A DNA stretch of 64,000 nucleotides, taken from Streptomyces brasiliensis. Lineage in GTDB: Bacteria > Actinomycetota > Actinomycetes > Streptomycetales > Streptomycetaceae. The notes beneath the pieces were generated by a model. That model was given only the letters and a program-made list of their open reading frames with translations. It was not told the origin of the DNA and searched no databases. The stretch lies in contig NZ_BMQA01000016.1 in NCBI RefSeq assembly GCF_014647875.1, positions 112,483 to 176,482 of the forward strand, written 5' to 3'. The position numbers were made by a program, and so were the translations under genes. Positions 25,655 to 34,270 of the stretch are shown in pieces; position 1 is the first letter of the stretch, and each line of letters starts with the position of its first letter.

Positions 25655-27244
25655 CTACCCCTTGCTCACCGCCGTGAGGATCTCCGGGACGTGGGCCGCC
25701 GTGCGGGGCGCTGCCATGCGTAGGCCCAGGTACGTGATCGTCGCGCCGTAGGCCGCGCCCACCGGGAACAGGAGCCAGGTCCATGCGTCGCCGTTCGCGC
25801 TCACGTTCAGCCAGATCGTCAGGGCGATGACCGGGGCGCACAGGAGGGCCGCCGCCACCATGCCGCCGAAGATCGCGATCCAGGCGAGGCCCGCCTGGCC
25901 GGGGGCCACGTTCTTGTAGCCCTCCTGGGGGATGGAGTAGGGGAAGCGGGCCGAGGTCCACGCGCCGGTCGCGAGCATCGCGCCGAGGAGGGCGAAGGAC
26001 AGGCCGAGGACGTCGGGGAGCCGTGGCCAGTCGCCGAGCATGGCCGTCGTCAGGACGGTCACCAGCGTGGCGTACGGCAGCGTGATCACCAGGAGCGCGA
26101 GCGCGCGGCCCCGGAGTTCGACGTAGGCGTCCCGGGCCGAGGAGATGGTCATGGCCACCGTCCAGAAGGCGGACGTGTCCTGCCCGAACTGGTTGTACAT
26201 CTGGATGCCGAGCATCCCCGAGGCGAAGCACGCGAAGTAGAGGGAGCCGGTGCCCCGGATCGCGTTGAACACCGGCACGATCAGCCCGATCGCCAGCGAC
26301 GTCACCCAGGCGGCCTTGGTCTTGGGGTCGCGCCAGACGTAGCGCAGGGAGCGTTCCATGACCGTGCCGGTGCGGCCGGCGGGGAGGAGCCGGCCGAGTC
26401 CGGTCGACGAGCGGCCGCGCACGCCCGAGGGTTCGGCGGCCTGGAGCGTGGAACCGTCCGGCGAGGTCATCAGCTGGGTCAGGCTGCGTGCCCACACCGC
26501 CACCAGCAGCACCAACGCGCCCGCGGTGAGCAGCAGTTGGGCGGTCGCCATGCCGTACGACCCCTCGCTCACCGAGTGCACCGCGCCCACCGCCGACGCG
26601 GGCGGCAGCCAGCGCAGCACATCGGCCACGGGGGCGAGCTGGCCGAGTCCGGCCGCACCGAGGCGCTGCGCGCCGAAGTTGACCAGCTGCGCCCCGATCG
26701 CGATGACCAGACCGCTGAGCACGGCCAGGTCGCGGCCCTTGCGGCTGGTCAGCAGCCGTACGTTGGCCGCGGCCACGGCCCGCGCGAGCGCCACGCAGAC
26801 CAGCAGGGCGAGGACGACAGCGACGGCGGCGGTGACGTAGGCCGCCGCGTCGTGCGCGACCGACAGGACGCAGCCGAGCAGCAGGAGCAGCGTGAACAGC
26901 GGCCCGATACCGACCAGTGAGGCCGCGAGCAGGGCCCGTACCAGGGGGCGGGGGCGCAGCGGCAGCATGACGAGCCGGGTGGGGTCGAGGGTCTCGTCGC
27001 CGCTCGGGAAGAACAGCGGCATCACCGCCCAGCCGAGCGCAAGCACGGCCGTGCCGATGACGGCGACGGCGTCGATGTGGGCGTGGCCGCGCAGCGCGAT
27101 CAGGCCGAGCAGCTGCGACGCGGCGAAGAGCAGGGCGATGACGGCCGACGCGACGAACGCGGCCCGCCGCCCGCCGGACTGCCGCAGCCCGTTGCGCAGC
27201 AGGGACAGCTTCAGCCGTACGACGGTGGGGGTGACGTTCGTCAT
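25655..27244 (-). CDS. ABC transporter permease (ABC-2-like, 12-segment type)
   Basis: A 529-residue membrane protein with many hydrophobic segments in two halves, separated by a hydrophilic linker around residues 270-300. SSARDAYVELRGRALALLVI and GMLGIQMYNQFGQDTSAFWT are typical of the large actinobacterial permeases paired with an ABC-2 ATPase. Its ATG overlaps the ATPase stop (ATGA), so the two are co-translated. Substrate unknown. Confidence 0.8.
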   Translation of the reverse strand: MTNVTPTVVRLKLSLLRNGLRQSGGRRAAFVASAVIALLFAASQLLGLIALRGHAHIDAVAVIGTAVLALGWAVMPLFFPSGDETLDPTRLVMLPLRPRPLVRALLAASLVGIGPLFTLLLLLGCVLSVAHDAAAYVTAAVAVVLALLVCVALARAVAAANVRLLTSRKGRDLAVLSGLVIAIGAQLVNFGAQRLGAAGLGQLAPVADVLRWLPPASAVGAVHSVSEGSYGMATAQLLLTAGALVLLVAVWARSLTQLMTSPDGSTLQAAEPSGVRGRSSTGLGRLLPAGRTGTVMERSLRYVWRDPKTKAAWVTSLAIGLIVPVFNAIRGTGSLYFACFASGMLGIQMYNQFGQDTSAFWTVAMTISSARDAYVELRGRALALLVITLPYATLVTVLTTAMLGDWPRLPDVLGLSFALLGAMLATGAWTSARFPYSIPQEGYKNVAPGQAGLAWIAIFGGMVAAALLCAPVIALTIWLNVSANGDAWTWLLFPVGAAYGATITYLGLRMAAPRTAAHVPEILTAVSKG

Positions 27245-28032
27245 CGGGCCCCGCCGCCCAGCCAGTCCAGATCGGCCCCGGCGTCGCGCCCCTGTGCGCC
27301 CACGAGTTCCAGGAACGCCCCCTGGAGGGTGGTGTGCGTCCCGCGCACCTCGGCCAGCGGGCCGGTCGCACGGATGCGGCCCGCGGCCAGCACGGCGACC
27401 CAGTCGCACAGCGACTCCACGAGTTCCATCACGTGGGAGGAGAAGACGACGGTCGCGCCGGACGCCGTGAACCGCTCGAGGACACCGCGGATGGTCTGCG
27501 CGGAGACCGGGTCGACGCCCTCGAAGGGCTCGTCCAGGAACAGGACTTCGGGATTGTGGAGGAGCGCGGCCGCCAGCCCGATCTTCTTGCGCATGCCGGT
27601 CGAGTAGTCGACGACGAGCTTGTGCTGGGCGCCGGCCAGGTCGAGCACCTCGAGCAGCTGCGTGGCCCGCTTGTCCACCTCGGCCCCCGGCAGCCCGCGC
27701 AACCGCCCGGAGTAGGCGAGGAGTTCGCGTCCGGAAAGCCGCTCGAACAGCCGGAGCCCCTCGGGCAGCACCCCGATGCGCGCCTTGACCGCAACGGGGT
27801 CCCGCCACACGTCGTGCCCCACGACCTCGACGGACCCCTGATCGGGCCGCAGCAGCCCGGTCACCATGGAGAGGGTGGTGGTCTTCCCGGCCCCGTTGGG
27901 CCCGACGAGCCCGATGAATTTCCCCGCGGGCAACTCGAGATCGATCCCGGCAACAGCGACCTGCTGCCCGAACCGCTTCCACAGCCCGCGCACCCGAACG
28001 GCGGCGGTATCAACACCCACAAGCTCCGTCAT
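27241..28032 (-). CDS. ABC transporter ATP-binding protein
   Basis: A 263-residue ATPase: Walker A GLVGPNGAGKTTTLSMV, signature YSTGMRKKIGLAAALLHNP (degenerate STGM form, common in the DrrA/ABC-2 class), Walker B VLFLDEPFEGVDP, switch histidine in VVFSSHVMELVESL. It is translationally coupled to the permease behind it. Either multidrug efflux or export of an envelope component would fit. Confidence 0.87.
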   Translation of the reverse strand: MTELVGVDTAAVRVRGLWKRFGQQVAVAGIDLELPAGKFIGLVGPNGAGKTTTLSMVTGLLRPDQGSVEVVGHDVWRDPVAVKARIGVLPEGLRLFERLSGRELLAYSGRLRGLPGAEVDKRATQLLEVLDLAGAQHKLVVDYSTGMRKKIGLAAALLHNPEVLFLDEPFEGVDPVSAQTIRGVLERFTASGATVVFSSHVMELVESLCDWVAVLAAGRIRATGPLAEVRGTHTTLQGAFLELVGAQGRDAGADLDWLGGGAR

Positions 28033-28063
28033 GGGAGAACCCTACGGTGGAACAAGCGTCCCG

Positions 28064-28110
28064 AAAGGGGCGCGGGGAACTGCGCGACGAGCCACACCTG
28101 ACCCGCACGC
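28064..28110. repeat. Extragenic GC-rich repeat, shorter relative
   Basis: AAAGGGGCGCGGGGAACTGC continuing to GCGACGAGCCACACCTGACC, between the PrimPol-like gene and the ABC ATPase gene. It shares the GGGGCGCGGGG core and GCGACNAGCCAC with the copies at 17682-17775 and 35193-35275. Confidence 0.55.
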
Positions 28111-28150
28111 GCCGTGGGAACCGAAACCATGCGGACGAGCAGGCGAACGG

Positions 28151-28828
28151 CTACCGATCCCGCCCGCACGCATAGGCGAGCGAAGACACCAGTTCCTCCG
28201 CATCCGGCAACCACCGATTCACCGCGGTCGGTCGGCGGACCCACTGCACCGCCCCCTGGGACCCGATCCGCGTGGGCGGCGCAGCCACATACGTCCCCTC
28301 ACCCAGCCCCACGAGATCCAGTGAGCCCGGCGACCAGCCGAGCCACCGCACAAGGTCCGGCACCTTCACCGACGCCCCGGGCGCCACGATGAAGTGCATC
28401 CGACGGTCAGGCGTGAGCGTCACCGGCCCCAGCGTCAGCTCCATCCGCTCAGTACGGGCCAGAGCGAGGAACCCGGCCGACTCCGGGACGGACAGCGCGT
28501 CGAACGACCGCCCCGTCGGCAGCAGGATCGACGCCCTGGGCTGCTTCTGCCACATCCGCCGGGCGACGGTCGCGCTGCCTGTCGCCTGGGCCGCCCAGTC
28601 CGCGCGCGCCGGGTGCGCGCCGGGTGCGGCGCAGCGGGCGTCTCCGCACGAGCAGCGGTGCCCCCCTTCCACGGCTTCCAGCCAGGTGCCGGGGAACACG
28701 TCCCAGTGACGTTCCCCGGCGTAGCGAACAGCGGTCTCGAGCAGGGAATCCCCGCGCTGCTTCGGGATCTGAGCGGCTTCGGTGCCCGCGATCGTCTCTT
28801 CCACGCTCCACTCAACTCCCGCGCTCAC
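28151..28828 (-). CDS. PrimPol-type (bifunctional DNA primase/polymerase N-terminal) domain protein
   Basis: A 225-residue protein. The cysteine cluster HRCSCGDARCAAPGAHP and the following WAAQ region match the prim-pol N-terminal domain of plasmid and phage replication proteins. There is no helicase part and no replication neighbour. The divergent gene is a TPR regulator. The GTG at 28828 is the likely start. As a free-standing chromosomal protein its role is unclear; the family is widespread in Streptomyces and may be regulatory or repair-related. Confidence 0.75.
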   Translation of the reverse strand: MSAGVEWSVEETIAGTEAAQIPKQRGDSLLETAVRYAGERHWDVFPGTWLEAVEGGHRCSCGDARCAAPGAHPARADWAAQATGSATVARRMWQKQPRASILLPTGRSFDALSVPESAGFLALARTERMELTLGPVTLTPDRRMHFIVAPGASVKVPDLVRWLGWSPGSLDLVGLGEGTYVAAPPTRIGSQGAVQWVRRPTAVNRWLPDAEELVSSLAYACGRDR

Positions 28829-29077
28829 CTGGAGTTACGGCCGTAGCGCGCGCGGGGGAGGGGCATCGATTCCGCACTTGGGGCGCATGGGTGCACGGGT
28901 GGGGGCGCGCGGGGGGAAGCGGGCGGGAGGTGGGTAGCCAGGAGGGGGGTCGGCATCAGCCTTTACCCCGGCAATCCTCACATGTGCCGCATTGTTGTCC
29001 CGGCAGCGGGGCATTGATCTTCAAGGATCTTCAGGGCCGGATCAGTTCGCATCAGGGATTCGCAGGGGGTAGCGCTC
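28829..29077. promoter_or_regulatory. Divergent promoter region with a 10-bp tandem motif
   Basis: In this 249-bp gap GATCTTCA occurs at 29016 and 29026, a 10-bp period that puts both on the same face of the helix. GCAGGGGGT lies before the ATG at 29078. No gene seen. Confidence 0.4.
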
Positions 29078-30463
29078 ATGGCGGCAAGGCCTCTCGTCGC
29101 GCGGCAGCCGAACGAACGGTTGCAGGCGCTCATCCAGGAGGCAGGTTGCTCGAACGCCGGGCTCGCCCGCCGCGTCAACATGTGCGGCGCCGAGCACGGA
29201 CTCGACCTGCGCTACGACAAGACGTCCGTGGCCCGCTGGTTGCGCGGTCAGCAACCGAGGGGGCGCGCGCCGGCGATCATCGCCGAGGCGCTGGGCCGGA
29301 AGCTCGGCCGCACGGTCACGATCGACGAGATCGGGATGGCCAACGGCAAGAACCTCGCCTCGGGGGTGGGTCTCCAGTTCTCGCCGACGGTACTGGGGGC
29401 CATCGAGCAGGTCTGCGAGCTGTGGCGCAGCGACGTGGGGCGGCGGGACTTCCTGTCCGGTTCGTCCGTCGCCGCGTCCGCGCTCGTCGAGCCCAGCCGT
29501 GACTGGCTGATCTCGGCGCCGGACCCGCAGGTGGCGCGGCAGGCGGGGCCTCGGGTGGGGCAGTCCGACGTGGCGGCCGTGCGCGCGATGACGCAGGCGC
29601 TGACCGACCTGGACCACCAGTACGGCAGCGGGCATGTGCGCCCGGTCGTCGTGCACTACCTCAACAGCGTGGTCTCCGGGCTCCTGGCCGGCTCCTACCG
29701 GGAGGCGGTGGGCCGCGACTTGTTCGCCGCGGTGGCCCGGCTGACCGAACTCGCCGGGTACATGGCCGTCGACACCGGTCAACCCGGCCTCGCCCAGCGG
29801 TACTACATCCAGTCGCTGCGCCTCGCGCAGGCGGCGGGCGACCGCGGGTACGGCGGTTACGTCCTCGCCGCGTCCATGAGCCATCTCGCCGCGCAGCTCG
29901 GAAACCCGCGGGAGATCGCGCAGCTGGCGCGGGCGGCGCAGGAGGGGGCGCGCGGGCGGGTGACGCCGCGCGCGGAGGCGATGTTCTTCGCGGCCGAGGC
30001 GCGCGGGCACGCCCTGCTCGGGGACGTGCGGGCGGCCGAGGTGGCGTCCGGGCGGGCGATCACGGCCATGGAGGGCGCCGACGCGGTCTCCGGGGACGAC
30101 CCGGCGTGGATCGCGCACTTCGACGAGGCCTATCTGGCCGACGAGTTGGCGCACTGCCACCGCGACCTGGGACAGGCCGAGGCGGCGGCGAGGGCGGCGG
30201 AGCAGTCGCTGGCCGGTCACCCCGAGACGCGGGCGCGGCGACGGGCCATCGGCTATGTGCTCCTCGCCACGGCCCAGGTCCAGCAGCGCGAGATCGAGCA
30301 GGCCTGCCACACGGGTCTGAAGGCGGTGGAGCTGCTGGAGAAGCTCCGCTCCAACCGCGGCGCCGAGTACCTGGACGACTTCCAGCAGCGGCTGGAGCCG
30401 TATCGCGAGGAGCCGGTCGTGCGTGAGTTCGGGGCGCGCCTCGACCTCCGGCAGGCCGCGTGA
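29078..30463 (+). CDS. Transcriptional regulator-like protein with N-terminal HTH and TPR repeats
   Basis: A 461-residue protein. Residues about 12-75 look like an XRE-type DNA-binding domain (GLARRVNMCGAEHG, SVARWLRGQQPRG). From about 180 to 445 there are tetratricopeptide-type helices (RLTELAGYMAVDTGQPGLAQ, GYVLLATAQVQQREIEQA). This layout is shared with NsdA-like developmental regulators and many Streptomyces homologues. The partner ligand or peptide is unknown. It ends 201 bp before the TQYI-repeat membrane-protein gene. Confidence 0.75.
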   Translation: MAARPLVARQPNERLQALIQEAGCSNAGLARRVNMCGAEHGLDLRYDKTSVARWLRGQQPRGRAPAIIAEALGRKLGRTVTIDEIGMANGKNLASGVGLQFSPTVLGAIEQVCELWRSDVGRRDFLSGSSVAASALVEPSRDWLISAPDPQVARQAGPRVGQSDVAAVRAMTQALTDLDHQYGSGHVRPVVVHYLNSVVSGLLAGSYREAVGRDLFAAVARLTELAGYMAVDTGQPGLAQRYYIQSLRLAQAAGDRGYGGYVLAASMSHLAAQLGNPREIAQLARAAQEGARGRVTPRAEAMFFAAEARGHALLGDVRAAEVASGRAITAMEGADAVSGDDPAWIAHFDEAYLADELAHCHRDLGQAEAAARAAEQSLAGHPETRARRRAIGYVLLATAQVQQREIEQACHTGLKAVELLEKLRSNRGAEYLDDFQQRLEPYREEPVVREFGARLDLRQAA

Positions 30464-30562
30464 ACGCAGGCTCGATGAGTGCGTGAACGCGCGGGAAACG
30501 TGCCGCCGGTGCGCGGGAGGTGACATTAACAGCGCCGCACGGGGTGGTTTTGTTACTGCTGT

Positions 30563-30588
30563 CACAGGGCAGAAGATCACGCCCTGTG
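30563..30588. promoter_or_regulatory. Inverted repeat upstream of the TQYI-repeat gene
   Basis: CACAGGGC (30563-30570), a 10-nt spacer and GCCCTGTG (30581-30588), arms perfectly complementary, about 76 bp before the GTG start. Probable regulator-binding site. Confidence 0.5.
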
Positions 30589-30664
30589 CGGCGTGGCACC
30601 TGGCTCGGGGGACCCGGTAGCGTGGGCCGATGATTCCGAAGGTCCCCCATTCGTAGGAGTCCCG

Positions 30665-32269
30665 GTGACGCAGAGTGGACAGGGCGAGCCAGCGCGCGAA
30701 GGCATCGTGCTGCCCTCCGACGGCGGCGAGCCCCTGCTGCCGGGCATGACGAGCGGATCCGCCGCCCCGTTGCCGGCCGCCCCGGCCGCCCAGCCCCCGG
30801 CCGCGGCGCCGACCGGCGGCCAGGCCTGGGGGCAGCCGTGGGGCCCCGAGCAGCAGGCACCCCAGTCCGGCCAGGACTGGGCCCCGGCGACCGGGGACCA
30901 GTGGGGCGCGACCCCGCAGCACCCGCAGCAGCCCGACGCGTGGCACGCGCAGAACACGTCCGGCGCGGGCCCGTTGCCTCCCGAGGACCCCTCGGCATCG
31001 TCGTACGGCGCTCCGGCCCCGCAGCACCAGGCATACGGCACCAGTGGTTACACCGATCACGGTCAGGCGGACGCGCATCAGCAGCCGTACCAGCAGAGCG
31101 GCCAGGCGTACGCTGTGCCCCTGCCGCCCGCCGCCCCGGACGCCTACGCGCCCGGCGCCGGTGCGCCGCTGCCGCCTGCCGTCGACAACGCGACCACCTA
31201 CCTCCCGCCCGTCGCCGCGGCCCCCGCGGGCGCCGTGGACGAAGGAGCGACGCAGTACATACCGCCCGTCGCCGCCGCGCCCGTGGACGAGGGGGCGACG
31301 CAGTACATACCGCCGGTGGCGCCCGGGGCCCTGCCGCCCGAGGCCGGCGGTGAGGAGACCAGATTCCTCGGCCGGGTGCCGCAGCCCGCCGCACCGAACC
31401 CCGACGCCGAGGCCACGCAGTACATCGCCCCGGTGCCGGGCGGGTACGGCGGGGACCGGCAGCCGCCCGCCGAGTTCGACAACCTCTTCCGCGACGGCTC
31501 CGGCGCAGAAGGCGCCACCGCGTCCACCCAGCAGATGCCACGCTTCGAGCAGCCGCAAGCTCCCTACCAGGGCACGCCGCAGCCGTCGTACACCCAGCCG
31601 CCCGGCGGTGGCAGACGCGGCGCGGACGGCGGCGGGCGCAGCGGCTCGCGAGTGCCGCTGATCGCCGCCGTGGGTATCGGCATCGTCGTCCTCGGAGTCG
31701 GCGCCGGCGCCATGCTGAGCGGAGGCGGCGGTGACGGCCAGGACAACGGCAGCAAGAACGTCGCCGCCTCGGCGCCCGCGAGCGAGCAGCAGTCGCAGTC
31801 CCCGGCGGCCGATCCCGCCAAGGCGCAGGCCGTCGCACTTGACAAGCTGCTCGCCGACAGCGGCAGCAGCCGTGCCTCGGTGATCGGGGCCGTGGCCGAC
31901 GTGAAGGGCTGCAACAACCTGTCCGGCGCCGCCGCCGACCTGCGTGCCGCGGCCAAGCAGCGCAATGGCCTGGTCACCAGCCTGTCGCAGCTGCCCGTCG
32001 ACAAGCTGCCGGACAACGCCGCGCTGAAGGCCTCGCTCACCAAGGCGTGGCAGGCGTCCGCCTCGGCCGACAGCCACTACGCCGCCTGGGCCGACCAGAC
32101 GGGCGGCCATCACGGCTGCCACAAGGGCCAGGCCCGCCACACCGGCCAGAGCCAGGCGGGCGACAAGGCGAGCTACACGGCCAGCGCCGAGAAGACCAGG
32201 GCGGCCGGCCTGTGGAACGCGATCGCCAGGAAGTACGGCCTGACTCAGCGCCAGCCGACCCAGCTGTGA
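30665..32269 (+). CDS. Membrane-anchored proline-rich protein with TQYI repeats
   Basis: A 534-residue protein. Residues 1 to about 325 are disordered, Pro/Gln/Ala-rich and predicted cytoplasmic. One membrane segment follows (VPLIAAVGIGIVVLGVGAGA). The extracytoplasmic part of about 180 residues has a Ser/Gln-rich linker and a helical domain with a Cys pair (KGCNNLSG, HHGCHKG). The cytoplasmic tail repeats GATQYIPPV twice, plus EATQYIAPV and ATTYLPPV; each has Thr-x-x-Ile/Leu, the pattern bound by FHA domains after Thr phosphorylation. The GTG at 30665 follows AGGAG. Function unknown. Confidence 0.75.
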   Translation: MTQSGQGEPAREGIVLPSDGGEPLLPGMTSGSAAPLPAAPAAQPPAAAPTGGQAWGQPWGPEQQAPQSGQDWAPATGDQWGATPQHPQQPDAWHAQNTSGAGPLPPEDPSASSYGAPAPQHQAYGTSGYTDHGQADAHQQPYQQSGQAYAVPLPPAAPDAYAPGAGAPLPPAVDNATTYLPPVAAAPAGAVDEGATQYIPPVAAAPVDEGATQYIPPVAPGALPPEAGGEETRFLGRVPQPAAPNPDAEATQYIAPVPGGYGGDRQPPAEFDNLFRDGSGAEGATASTQQMPRFEQPQAPYQGTPQPSYTQPPGGGRRGADGGGRSGSRVPLIAAVGIGIVVLGVGAGAMLSGGGGDGQDNGSKNVAASAPASEQQSQSPAADPAKAQAVALDKLLADSGSSRASVIGAVADVKGCNNLSGAAADLRAAAKQRNGLVTSLSQLPVDKLPDNAALKASLTKAWQASASADSHYAAWADQTGGHHGCHKGQARHTGQSQAGDKASYTASAEKTRAAGLWNAIARKYGLTQRQPTQL

Positions 32270-32302
32270 GCCCGGCTCTTCGGTGAGGAGAGCGCGGACC
32301 GG

Positions 32303-33613
32303 CTAGTCGATGTTCGCGTTCTCCAGGGTCTTCGTCACGTTCACGAGCCCGCCGTTCTTGGCCGAGACCAGCTGGCCCTGCTTCACGACCTGGAGGGTCA
32401 CGTCCGCGTTGACCAGCCGGGAGAAGCCGACCGCGGCGAGCCTGCCCTGGTAGGGCCACTGCAGGGTCGGCGTGAGCCCGCCCGTGGTGACCTTGAAGCC
32501 GTCGTCGAGGGTCTGCCGCACGGCGCGCGCGGACACCTCACCGTCGCCGATCTTCTCCAGGACCGCCTTCAGGACGGTGTACGCGATCCACGTGGTCTGC
32601 ACTCCGGCGTCCGCGGGGTCGATGCGGTTGTCGCCGAAGGCCTCCTCGTTGATGACCTTCTTCATCGGGTTCCAGCGGGAGTCGGAGGCCACCGGGTACC
32701 AGCCGGTGATGTACGACCCCTCGTAGGGCCCGCTCGCGCCGCCCGTCGTGTTGATCGTCGTCTGGTCGACGCTGCCCAGCACGGTCGCCGTGCGCACCTT
32801 CGGGTAGCCGTCGCGGGTGCGCCGGAAGGAGTCCATGAAGATGTTGGTGCTGTCGCCGAGTGCGGGAACGACGCACCCCTGCTTGTAGGGGTCCTTGGTC
32901 GCGTCCTGCAGAGCCCGGTCGGCCTGCTCGGAGTACTCGGTGGCGTCCTCGGCGGCGAGCTGGTCGACGGCCTCCGCGTGTCCTCCGGCGGTCAGGCCCG
33001 AGTCGATCAGCGCGGGCAGCTCGTCGCCGGCGATGCTGTCGGGGCGTATCAGGGTGACCGGGCCGCAGTTGCCGGCGAGCGCCTTGCCGAGACCGGCCAG
33101 CAGGGCGGGCTGGCCGCCGTTGACCGGGTAGGACGTAGTACTGGTGAACTCCTCGTTCGTCACGCCGTACCCGCCTATGTACGGGATTCCGGCGCCCTCG
33201 AGCGGGGCGAAGTAGGAGTCGCCGAACTGGCTGTAGGAGCCGACCACCGCGACGACGTCCTCGCTGGCCGCGCGCCGGGCGCACTTGGCCGCGCCCACGC
33301 TGTCGTTGTGGTCGTTGCAGGTCAGGACCCGGAGCTTGCGGCCGTTGATGCCGCCGTTCTTGTTGATCCACTTGGCATAGGCAGCGGCCATGGCCGGCAT
33401 GCCCGGCTTGTCGGTGGCGTTCGTGTTCGACGGCGCCCAGGTCATCACCTTGATCGTGTCGTCCGCGCCTCCGGTGCCGGGGATCACCCCGCAGCCGGCG
33501 ATGAGCGACGCAGCGGCCACCAGTGCGCCCGCGGTCAACGCTGTCGCTCTGGCGGGCCTTCTGGAAAAGTGAAGGATGGTACTGGTGATGCGTCGCCTGC
33601 CGGTCATAGACAT
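32303..33613 (-). CDS. Branched-chain amino acid-type ABC substrate-binding lipoprotein
   Basis: A 436-residue periplasmic-binding protein of the LivJ/Leu-Ile-Val type (DTIKVMTWAPSNT, NGGINGRKLRVLTCNDHND). The signal peptide ends in the lipobox LIAGC, so it is a membrane-tethered lipoprotein. No permease or ATPase gene is adjacent, so it is an orphan receptor or uses a transporter encoded elsewhere. ATGs at 33613 and 33607 are both possible starts. Confidence 0.83.
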   Translation of the reverse strand: MSMTGRRRITSTILHFSRRPARATALTAGALVAAASLIAGCGVIPGTGGADDTIKVMTWAPSNTNATDKPGMPAMAAAYAKWINKNGGINGRKLRVLTCNDHNDSVGAAKCARRAASEDVVAVVGSYSQFGDSYFAPLEGAGIPYIGGYGVTNEEFTSTTSYPVNGGQPALLAGLGKALAGNCGPVTLIRPDSIAGDELPALIDSGLTAGGHAEAVDQLAAEDATEYSEQADRALQDATKDPYKQGCVVPALGDSTNIFMDSFRRTRDGYPKVRTATVLGSVDQTTINTTGGASGPYEGSYITGWYPVASDSRWNPMKKVINEEAFGDNRIDPADAGVQTTWIAYTVLKAVLEKIGDGEVSARAVRQTLDDGFKVTTGGLTPTLQWPYQGRLAAVGFSRLVNADVTLQVVKQGQLVSAKNGGLVNVTKTLENANID

Positions 33614-33724
33614 GCACGATTCCGTCACATAGCTAACCTCTGGGTGACCCTCAGTCAACGACAGGTGACCTGCAGGTGAATTGCGGGGGGCGGTGAGACG
33701 CCAGGGGTGGAGAACGTACGATCG

Positions 33725-34225
33725 ATGACCGTGCAAGGTTCGGAGAACTCTTCCCGTCGCGGCCGTCGCTCCTCCACCATGGGCGGCATGCCACTCAACG
33801 ACATGCCGTGGTGGCGCTGGCGCAGCAATGTGCGCTCCGCGCTGCACATGCTCTCCGACCCGGTGTTCCAGCGGGACGTCTGGCTGGCAGGCGTCGACGG
33901 GTACGGCGACGTCACCGACGCCGTCTACCGGCTCGTGGAGGACACCTGGCTGGACAACTGGTCCGCCGAGAAGTACGTCGGCACGATCTTCCGCGACTCG
34001 CAGGAGGCGGCGCTCGTCGACACGGCGGTGCTGAGGGTGCTGCGGATCATGCATCAGGTGGGCCCGGACGCGCCGGTCCAGACCTACCTCGAGAACCACG
34101 CCTGGCCCGAGGCGGTGCGGGCGGCGCGCGACGCGCACGTCCGTATGGCGGCGAGCGACGGTGAGGACCCGGACGCGTCGCCGCGGACCCTCGAGGTGCT
34201 GCGCATCATGACGCGGTCCGCGTAG
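33725..34225 (+). CDS. Conserved hypothetical protein, 166 residues
   Basis: A hydrophilic, mostly helical protein with a conserved-looking core (WWRWRSNVRSALHMLSDPVF, VYRLVEDTWLDNWSAEKYVG). No signal peptide or membrane segment. I do not recognise a function. It lies 45 bp before purU in the same direction and may be co-transcribed. The ATG at 33725 is favoured (GGTGGAGAA upstream); a GTG at 33707 is possible. Confidence 0.7.
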   Translation: MTVQGSENSSRRGRRSSTMGGMPLNDMPWWRWRSNVRSALHMLSDPVFQRDVWLAGVDGYGDVTDAVYRLVEDTWLDNWSAEKYVGTIFRDSQEAALVDTAVLRVLRIMHQVGPDAPVQTYLENHAWPEAVRAARDAHVRMAASDGEDPDASPRTLEVLRIMTRSA

Positions 34226-34270
34226 CGGACGTCGCCCCGCACGCCAGGGCCGGTGTGGGACCCTGTCCTG

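Noticed and set aside
29042..32140. A 1032-codon open frame on the minus strand opposite the TPR regulator and TQYI-repeat genes
   Set aside because: Arg/Gly/Ala/His-rich composition, no family resemblance, no ribosome binding site; a typical antisense artefact of high-GC coding DNA.
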